Shown here: positions 6,296 through 10,994 of the stretch, piece after piece | How the letters are laid out: every line of letters starts with the position of its first letter | Position numbering within the stretch: the first letter of the stretch is position 1 | Source of the DNA: DATHYU01 sp033722675 | GTDB lineage: Bacteria; Actinomycetota; Acidimicrobiia; Spongiisociales; UBA11373 | DNA: 10,994 nucleotides | Reading direction: 5' to 3' | Assembly (NCBI GenBank): GCA_033722675.1 | Contig: JAWVYO010000079.1 | Coordinates: forward strand, 1 to 10,994 | Notes under the pieces: model-generated | Seen by the model: the letters and a program-made list of their open reading frames with translations, nothing else | What the model was told of the DNA's origin: nothing | The model's database searches: none | Translations under genes and position numbers: made by a program

Positions 6296-7137
6296 CGCAG
6301 TCCGGCGAAGAGGTCCGTCTCGGTGTCGGGCGTGACCACGGACGCCGAGACCCGCACGAACGTCTCACGGCCGAACCCCTCGAGCCGGTCGGCCTCGTCC
6401 AGGGTCCGGAACCACGAGTCGGCGGCGATCTGGGTGTCGTGGGCGAGGATCGCCGCGAACTTCCGCTCGACCTGCTCCCGCACGTCGACCCACGTGGTGA
6501 TGTGGGCGTCGGGGGTGCCGAAGGGCGGCTCCACCGCCGCCTCCTCCGGCGTCATCTCCCCCGCCGCCACGGCCCGTTGCCGGGCGAGCCGCGCCCGGCT
6601 GCGGGGCCACGTCGTCCAGTACAGCTTCATGGGCTGCCACGGGTCGCCGTACTCCTCGGCGGGGAACCGTCCGACGTCGGCGGCGCCGTAGAAGGCGGCG
6701 GTGCCGATCCGGTGGGTGTTGATGTGGTCGGGGTGCCCGTAGCCGCCGTAGGCGTCGTAGGCGGTGACCACCTCGGGGGTGTACGAGCGGATGTGGGCGA
6801 CAGCCCGGCCGACTGCCTCCATGAAGTCGGCGCGCCAGAACGAGTCGGGATGGTCGTTGTCGTCGGTCCCCATCATCCCCGAGTCCCGGTAGCCGAGGAA
6901 CTCGTAGCCGGTGATGCCGAGGATCCGGCAGGCGTCGGCGAGTTCGGCCTCGCGCACCACGCCGAGGGTGGGGCGGATCTCGTCCGCGTCGTCCCGGTTG
7001 TAGATCTGGCCGACCTCCCCCCGGGTACAGGACACGACCACGACCTGCTCGCCGGCGTCGGCGGCCTTGGCCATCGTGCCGCCCATCGAGATCGACTCGT
7101 CGTCGGGATGTGCGTGGAAGGCGAGGAGTCCTGGCAT
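6292..7137 (-). CDS. mshB: PIG-L family zinc deacetylase, MshB-like
   Basis: This 281-residue protein belongs to the PIG-L/LmbE N-deacetylase family. The zinc and catalytic motif AHPDDE (9-14) supplies His10 and Asp13 as metal ligands and Asp12 as the likely general base; HPDH (135-138) supplies His138, the third ligand. RDSGMMGT (84-91), GGYGHPDHINTH and the tail TETDLFAGL match MshB, which removes acetyl from GlcNAc-inositol in mycothiol synthesis, better than Mca, the mycothiol S-conjugate amidase. Assignment as MshB rather than a paralogue is an inference, since other mycothiol genes are not in view. The ATG at 7137 has no Shine-Dalgarno but follows a minus-strand TACCCT by 7 bases, indicating leaderless translation. 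It heads the leftward cluster and overlaps the methyltransferase by 4 bases. Confidence 0.85.
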   Translation of the reverse strand: MPGLLAFHAHPDDESISMGGTMAKAADAGEQVVVVSCTRGEVGQIYNRDDADEIRPTLGVVREAELADACRILGITGYEFLGYRDSGMMGTDDNDHPDSFWRADFMEAVGRAVAHIRSYTPEVVTAYDAYGGYGHPDHINTHRIGTAAFYGAADVGRFPAEEYGDPWQPMKLYWTTWPRSRARLARQRAVAAGEMTPEEAAVEPPFGTPDAHITTWVDVREQVERKFAAILAHDTQIAADSWFRTLDEADRLEGFGRETFVRVSASVVTPDTETDLFAGLR

Positions 7138-7144
7138 GGCGGGG

Positions 7145-7154
7145 AGGGTAGTGT
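7145..7154. promoter_or_regulatory. Overlapping divergent -10 boxes (leaderless promoter pair)
   Basis: Plus strand: TAGTGT (7149-7154) is followed by 6 bases and the GTG at 7161. Minus strand: TACCCT (7150 down to 7145) is followed by 7 bases and the ATG at 7137. Both fit TANNNT and both place the start point at or beside the start codon. The boxes share the self-complementary TA at 7149-7150. The rightward gene also has a purine-rich GGGGAGGG at 7141-7148, 12 bases before its GTG, which could act as a distant Shine-Dalgarno if transcription began upstream. Confidence 0.5.
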
Positions 7155-7160
7155 GCGGCG

Positions 7161-7622
7161 GTGTCCCGCCTGACCCCGATCGCCGTGCTGTTCGCCGTCC
7201 TCATGACCGCCTGCGGCGGCGGTTCGGCCCTCGAGGACTACTACGAGCTGATGGCCGAGATCGGCCGCGACCAGGACGCCCGCTCCGCAGAGATCGTGGC
7301 CCCGGGCACCACCCCGGCCCGCACGCAGATCGCCGAGATCGTCGACCTGCGACGTCAGGCCCTCGAGGAGCTGCGACGCATCGAGCCGCCCGACGAGGTG
7401 GCCGGCCTCCACGGCGAGTTCGTCGGCTCGCTCGAGGAGGTGGTGACGCTCGCCGAGACGTTCCTCGCCGACACGGAGGATCTCGACGCACGGGCCTTCG
7501 CCGAGGCCCTGGCGAACTCGACGGAGATCGACGAGGCCCAACGCCGCTTCACGGCGTTCTGCCGGACGCTGGAGATCGAGGCCGATGCGCTCGACGTCGG
7601 CCCCGTCGACCTGTCCTGCTGA
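7161..7622 (+). CDS. Putative secreted lipoprotein, function unknown
   Basis: This 153-residue protein has a signal peptide with a lipobox: one early Arg3, a hydrophobic run PIAVLFAVLM (6-15), then T-A-Cys18 followed by GGG. Met at the -3 position instead of Leu/Ile/Val is unusual, though Leu14 is adjacent. The mature part is acidic and predicted helical, with RIEPPDEVAGLHGEF (73-87), a pattern I associate with small actinobacterial lipoproteins. Cys134 and the C-terminal Cys153 are the only other cysteines and could form a disulfide outside the membrane. I do not recognise a function. The GTG start is supported by the signal peptide and by a -10 box ending 6 bases upstream. It diverges from the mshB-like gene and ends 3 bases from the convergent icd stop. 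Confidence 0.82.
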   Translation: MSRLTPIAVLFAVLMTACGGGSALEDYYELMAEIGRDQDARSAEIVAPGTTPARTQIAEIVDLRRQALEELRRIEPPDEVAGLHGEFVGSLEEVVTLAETFLADTEDLDARAFAEALANSTEIDEAQRRFTAFCRTLEIEADALDVGPVDLSC

Positions 7623-7625
7623 GGC

Positions 7626-9062
7626 CTACTGACCCTGGCCGAGCGAGTAGGCGCGTCGACCGTCGAACTCGTAGAGGTTCTCGGTCTTCACGACGTCGAA
7701 CCCGCCGTCCGCGAGGAGCCCGAGCAGCTCGACGACGCCGCGCGTCCCCATCTCACCGTCGATCGGCTGGAACCGGCACCGCCAGTGGTCGGTGCAGAAG
7801 GTCTCGGGCAGGCCGTTCGGATACACCTTCTGCCCGCGATTCGTGATCATGACGAGCTCGAATCCGGGAGCGACCGCCTTCTCGAGCAGGGCACCGAGAT
7901 CGTCGGGCGTGCCGTCCCACCAGTGGAGGAAGGCGTCGACGCCGACGAGGGTCTTGCGGTCGGCCCGCGGGCGCCGGACCTCCACGCGGATCGGCGGCCG
8001 GTCCGGGTAGGACACCGCCTCCAGCGACGACGGCGCCCGGCCGAGGCGGTCCACCACCGCGTCGGCGAAGGCCTGCGTGCCGACGACGTCGTGCGTCGCA
8101 CCGTCCCGGTCGGCGACGTCCGCCGTGTGCACCCCCTCCTCGATGGTCGTCAGCCACGCGTTGTGGACGCGCGCCGCGACGTCGTGGAGGCCGACGTGGA
8201 CGAGCATCTGGACGGAGGCGAGGAGGAGCCCCGACGGGTTCGCCACGTCCTGGCCGGCGATGGTCGGGGCGGAACCGTGCACCGCCTCGAACATGGCGAC
8301 GTGGTCCCCGATGTTCGCCGACCCGCCGATGCCCACCGATCCGGAGATCTGCGCCGCGATGTCGGAGACGATGTCGCCGTAGAGGTTGGGGGTCACGATG
8401 ACGTCGAACCGTTCCGGCTGGTCGGCGAGCATGGCGGCACCGATGTCGACGATCCAGTGGTCGTGCTCGATGTCGGGATAGTCGGCGGCCACCTCCTCGA
8501 AGACGGAGGCGAAGAGCCCGTCGGTGAGCTTCATGATGTTGCTCTTCGTGAAGGCGCTCACCCGGCGGCGGCCGTGCAACCGGGCGTATTCGAAGGCGTA
8601 GCGGACGATCCGCTCCGTGCCGGGCCGGCTCACCAGCTTGAGGCACTGCACGACCTCGTCCGTCTGCTGGTGTTCGATGCCGGCGTAGAGGTCCTCCTCG
8701 TTCTCCCGCACGACGACGACGTCCATTCCCGGGTGGGCGGTGCGGATGAAGGGGTCGTAGGTCGGGCAGGGGCGCACATTGGCGTAGAGCCCGAGGCTCT
8801 TGCGCAGCGTCACGTTCAGGCTCTTGAAGCCGCCGCCGAGCGGGGTGGTGATCGGCGCCTTGAGCAGGACCTGCGTGCCCCGGACGACGTCCCATGCGTC
8901 GGACTCGATCCCCGAGCTCACGCCCCGTTCGTAGACCCGGGCGCCCAGTTCGATCTCCTTGAGGTCGAGGTCGGCCCCGGCCGCGTCGAGGATCCGGAGG
9001 GTGGCGGCCATGATCTCGGGACCGATGCCGTCCCCCCGGGCGATGGCGATGCTGGTCGTCAT
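7626..9062 (-). CDS. icd: Isocitrate dehydrogenase, Thermus/Rickettsia type
   Basis: This enzyme oxidatively decarboxylates isocitrate to 2-oxoglutarate in the TCA cycle. The 478 residues match the homodimeric type with an extra C-terminal domain (about 350-478, including CTDHWRCRF and a terminal YSLGQGQ) seen in Thermus and Rickettsia. Substrate residues are present: Ser81 and Asn83 in KSLNVTLRKS, Arg87, Arg97, Arg119 and Tyr126 in RENEEDLYAG, Lys173, and metal ligands Asp230 and Asp234 in NLYGDIVSD. At the cofactor site HGSAPTIAGQ, Thr267-Ile268 replace the Lys-Tyr pair that binds NADP in the E. coli enzyme; Ile is typical of NAD-dependent members, so NAD use is plausible. The ATG is supported by AAGGGA a few bases upstream and a promoter at 9093-9120. 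Its product feeds the reaction of KorAB. Confidence 0.95.
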   Translation of the reverse strand: MTTSIAIARGDGIGPEIMAATLRILDAAGADLDLKEIELGARVYERGVSSGIESDAWDVVRGTQVLLKAPITTPLGGGFKSLNVTLRKSLGLYANVRPCPTYDPFIRTAHPGMDVVVVRENEEDLYAGIEHQQTDEVVQCLKLVSRPGTERIVRYAFEYARLHGRRRVSAFTKSNIMKLTDGLFASVFEEVAADYPDIEHDHWIVDIGAAMLADQPERFDVIVTPNLYGDIVSDIAAQISGSVGIGGSANIGDHVAMFEAVHGSAPTIAGQDVANPSGLLLASVQMLVHVGLHDVAARVHNAWLTTIEEGVHTADVADRDGATHDVVGTQAFADAVVDRLGRAPSSLEAVSYPDRPPIRVEVRRPRADRKTLVGVDAFLHWWDGTPDDLGALLEKAVAPGFELVMITNRGQKVYPNGLPETFCTDHWRCRFQPIDGEMGTRGVVELLGLLADGGFDVVKTENLYEFDGRRAYSLGQGQ

Positions 9063-9086
9063 GCGTCCCTTCTTACGTTGATGATT

Positions 9087-9129
9087 ACACGAATTCTATC
9101 TCGTGTGTTGTGCCAACCAACCGACACGA
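9087..9129. promoter_or_regulatory. Operator-like inverted repeat over the icd promoter
   Basis: ACACGA (9087-9092) and TCGTGT (9101-9106) form a perfect 6-bp-arm inverted repeat separated by 8 bases; a third copy, ACACGA, occurs at 9124-9129. The spacer of the repeat contains the minus-strand icd -10 box, so a protein bound here would block RNA polymerase. The region also lies upstream of the divergent yxlE-like operon and could control both. The regulator is unknown and no regulator gene is in the window. Confidence 0.4.
9093..9120 (-). promoter_or_regulatory. Predicted icd promoter
   Basis: On the minus strand TAGAAT (9098-9093) matches the -10 consensus in 5 of 6 positions. A weak -35, TTGGTT (9120-9115), lies 16 bases upstream. 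Transcription would start near 9086, leaving a leader of about 23 nt that contains the purine-rich AAGAAGGGA before the ATG. The box sits in the most AT-rich patch of an otherwise GC-rich window. Confidence 0.55.
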
Positions 9130-9235
9130 AGCCCACTGAACTCGGGGCCATCGACGGCGGAATCCAGGCCGAAGGTCCCGGGTGCATCCCCCGCCCTCGG
9201 GCCACCATTCGGGGCGGTCCGATCAGGAGGCTTCA

Positions 9236-9424
9236 TTGAGTCCACTCGTCGCCGCGCTCCTACCCCTCGTGCTCCTCGGGATCGCCTGGATCGCCTACTG
9301 CCTCGCCGACCTGCGACGCTCCGACGTGGAGCATCTGCCGAAGTGGGGCTGGGCGCTCGTCATCGTCCTGAGCGTGCCGCTCGGCGGCGTCGTGTACCTC
9401 GTCGCAGGGCGAAACGGCCGATGA
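9236..9424 (+). CDS. Small PLDc_N-domain membrane protein, YxlE-like
   Basis: This 62-residue protein has two predicted membrane helices (about 4-22 and 38-57) separated by a short charged linker (DLRRSDVEHLPKWGW). The pattern, ending VPLGGVVYLVAGR, is that of the PLDc_N (phospholipase D N-terminal-like) domain found alone in YxlE-type proteins. In Bacillus subtilis YxlE is a membrane protein that dampens the sigma factor SigY and is encoded next to an ABC transporter, the same arrangement as here. The TTG at 9236 is chosen because a full AGGAGG (9225-9230) lies 5 bases upstream; a longer frame from 9182 would place this Shine-Dalgarno inside the gene. The stop overlaps the ABC ATPase start (ATGA). 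The regulatory role is inferred from context; it may be a transporter accessory protein. Confidence 0.8.
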   Translation: MSPLVAALLPLVLLGIAWIAYCLADLRRSDVEHLPKWGWALVIVLSVPLGGVVYLVAGRNGR

Positions 9425-10299
9425 TCACGACGACGGACCTGACGAAGGCGTACGACGGCGCGCTCGCCCTCGACGACGTCGACCTCGACGTCCCCGACGG
9501 CGTCGTCTACGGGCTCGTCGGCCCCAACGGCGCCGGCAAGACGACCCTGCTGTCGATCCTCGCCGGCCTCCGCACGCCGACCTCGGGGACGTCGTCCATC
9601 GACGCCGAGCCCTCGAGGATCGCCGTGCTGCCCGATGCTCCCCGCTTCGAGCCGTGGCTCACGGGCCGTGAGGTCGTCGAGCTGGCCGTCCACCTGGCCG
9701 GCCATCACCCCGCCCCGCGCAGCCCCGACGACGTGCTCGCCGAGGCCGGCCTCGCCGACGCCGCCGACCGCCGTGTCGACGGTTACTCACGGGGAATGCT
9801 GCAACGGCTCGGACTGGCCGCCACCGTGGTGTCCAACCCGACGGTGCTCCTCCTCGACGAGCCGGCGTCCGCTCTCGATCCGATGGGGCGACGGGAGGTG
9901 CTCGATCTCGTACGCCGGCTTCGGGGAACGTCGACGGTGATCTTCTCGAGCCACATCCTCCGAGACGTCGAGGAGGTCTCCGACTGGATCGGCATCCTCG
10001 ACGACGGTCGCCTCCGCTTCCAGGGACCGGCCAGCGAGCTTCTCGGCGAGGGTGCGAGCAGGGTGTTCGAGGTCCGTGCCCGCACCGGGATCGATCGGGC
10101 GGCCGACGTACTCGCCGATCGCGACTGGGTGACGTCGGTGGAGGTGCTCGACGACCGCGTGTTGCGCGTCGTCGCCGCCTCCCTCGACGACGCGGAACGC
10201 CACCTGCTGGCCGCAATCGTCGAGTCCGGAGCGCGCGTCACCTCGGTGGCGCCGGTGAGCCCCACGCTCGAAGAGGCCTTTCTGGAGGTGACCCGATGA
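9421..10299 (+). CDS. ABC transporter ATP-binding protein, YxlF-like
   Basis: This 292-residue ATPase drives the ABC-2 type permease encoded next. Walker A is GPNGAGKT (34-41), the signature motif SRGM (123-126), Walker B TVLLLDEP (141-148) with Glu147 as catalytic base, and the H-loop His178 in SSHIL. The position where many ABC ATPases have the Q-loop glutamine reads LPDAPRF (70-76), with Asp in place of Gln. About 90 residues follow the nucleotide-binding domain, as in exporter or drug-resistance type subunits (DrrA/YxlF-like). The ATG at 9421 overlaps the yxlE-like stop by 4 bases, and its own stop overlaps the permease start, so all three genes are translationally coupled. The substrate cannot be predicted. 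Confidence 0.93.
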   Translation: MITTTDLTKAYDGALALDDVDLDVPDGVVYGLVGPNGAGKTTLLSILAGLRTPTSGTSSIDAEPSRIAVLPDAPRFEPWLTGREVVELAVHLAGHHPAPRSPDDVLAEAGLADAADRRVDGYSRGMLQRLGLAATVVSNPTVLLLDEPASALDPMGRREVLDLVRRLRGTSTVIFSSHILRDVEEVSDWIGILDDGRLRFQGPASELLGEGASRVFEVRARTGIDRAADVLADRDWVTSVEVLDDRVLRVVAASLDDAERHLLAAIVESGARVTSVAPVSPTLEEAFLEVTR

Positions 10300-10994
10300 C
10301 CCTCTGGCGCCTCGAATGGCTCCGCCTCCTCCGGACGAAGCGGCTCGCCGCCCTCATCGGCGTGTACGTGTTCTTCGGTGTCATCGGCCCCGTCATCGCC
10401 CGATACCTCGGCGAGATCGTCGAGCGGTTCGGCGGAGGGGACGTGACGATCGAGTTTCCCGATCCCGTGCCCGCCGACGGCTTCGCCCAGTTCGTGTCCA
10501 ACGCGTCGCAGGTCGGCGTGCTCGTCGCGGTCGCGGTGGCGGCCGGAGCCCTCACCATCGACGCCCTACCGGAGATGTCGATCTTCCTGCGCACCCGGGT
10601 CCGCGCGGCTTCACGCATCGTGCTCCCCCGGTTCGTGGTCTCGGTCGCCGCCATCGGCGGCGCCTACCTGCTGGGCCTCCTCGCGGCGTGGTACGAGACG
10701 GTCGTGCTGCTCGGCGGCGTCCCCATCGGCGGGCTCGTGGCCGGACTCGTGTACGGCGTGCTGTATCTCGCGTTCGCCGTGGCGGTAGTCGCAGCGATCG
10801 GCTCCCGGCTGCGGTCGGTGATCGGAACCGTGGGCCTCTCGGTGGTCGTGCTCCTCGTCACGCCGATCGTCGGCGTCGTCGACGCCATCGGCCGCTGGCT
10901 CCCCAGCCACCTCGTATCGGCCCAGGTGGCCCTGGCGCAGGACGCGGCGATCACCGACTATCTCGGCGCGGCCGCGGTGACGGTCCTCGCGATC
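10296..10994 (+). CDS. ABC-2 type permease, YxlG-like (3' end missing)
   Basis: The frame starts at an ATG overlapping the ATPase stop (ATGA, 10296-10299) and stays open to the right edge, giving 233 residues. The N-terminus (MTLWRLEWLRLLRTKR) is the cytoplasmic amphipathic start typical of ABC-2 permeases, followed by about five predicted membrane helices (17-36, 71-91, 110-133, 145-169, 173-194). A soluble loop at about 37-70 carries FPDPVPADGFAQF. The protein would form the membrane channel powered by the preceding ATPase. ABC-2 permeases usually have six helices, so the missing part is probably short. Substrate unknown. Confidence 0.85.
   Translation, partial: MTLWRLEWLRLLRTKRLAALIGVYVFFGVIGPVIARYLGEIVERFGGGDVTIEFPDPVPADGFAQFVSNASQVGVLVAVAVAAGALTIDALPEMSIFLRTRVRAASRIVLPRFVVSVAAIGGAYLLGLLAAWYETVVLLGGVPIGGLVAGLVYGVLYLAFAVAVVAAIGSRLRSVIGTVGLSVVVLLVTPIVGVVDAIGRWLPSHLVSAQVALAQDAAITDYLGAAAVTVLAI

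Noticed and set aside
6292..7137. Mycothiol S-conjugate amidase (Mca) as the name
   Set aside because: The RDSGMMGT segment and the ETDLFAGL tail fit MshB rather than Mca, though a paralogue of either cannot be excluded.
9182..9235. N-terminal extension of the YxlE-like protein from a GTG at 9182
   Set aside because: An AGGAGG lies 5 bases before the TTG at 9236, and the extra residues are proline- and serine-rich and precede the normal two-helix protein of YxlE length.
1..10994. Mobile element, phage, CRISPR or defence island
   Set aside because: I saw no transposase, integrase, repeat-spacer pattern, toxin-antitoxin pair or composition break; the genes are ordinary chromosomal metabolism and transport.

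Overview
The window is GC-rich, uses GTG and TTG starts, and reads as chromosomal DNA of an actinobacterium. The clues are an MshB-like mycothiol-type deacetylase, a KorAB-type 2-oxoacid:ferredoxin oxidoreductase, several start codons that look leaderless (TANNNT 6 or 7 nt before the start), and a typical actinobacterial lipoprotein. A deep-branching actinobacterium such as an Acidimicrobiia member fits, but this is inference. I see no phage, IS element, CRISPR array, tRNA or rRNA. No intergenic stretch exceeds 300 bases; the longest is the 173-base gap between icd and the yxlE-like gene.

Layout, left to right. The 3' part of an amidase-signature hydrolase enters from the left edge and ends in a GC-rich hairpin. 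A short leader follows, with a possible 21-codon leaderless ORF, then korA and korB, which overlap by 4 nt and encode a two-subunit 2-oxoacid (probably 2-oxoglutarate):ferredoxin oxidoreductase. A UspA-family gene comes next. It converges, with 10 bases between the stop codons, on a leftward three-gene cluster transcribed in the order mshB-like deacetylase, SAM-dependent methyltransferase, HisA-like TIM barrel. The deacetylase start lies only 23 bases from the start of a rightward lipoprotein gene. The two predicted -10 boxes overlap on opposite strands, so this looks like a compact divergent leaderless promoter.

The lipoprotein gene converges (3 bases between stops) on a leftward isocitrate dehydrogenase of the Thermus/Rickettsia type. 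The icd promoter has a good -10 box inside a perfect 6-bp-arm inverted repeat. Divergent from icd is a tightly overlapped rightward operon: a 62-residue PLDc_N/YxlE-like membrane protein, an ABC ATPase and an ABC-2 type permease that runs off the right edge. It resembles the yxlE-yxlF-yxlG part of the Bacillus subtilis sigY operon.

Working together: icd and korAB are consecutive steps of the TCA cycle (isocitrate to 2-oxoglutarate to succinyl-CoA), here with a ferredoxin-linked second step and an IDH whose cofactor residues look NAD-like. The most unusual protein is the HisA-like barrel, which keeps the fold and phosphate-loop motifs but lacks two of the acidic residues used by HisA/PriA isomerases. 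It sits away from any histidine genes and has its own apparent leaderless promoter formed over the stop codon of the gene before it.
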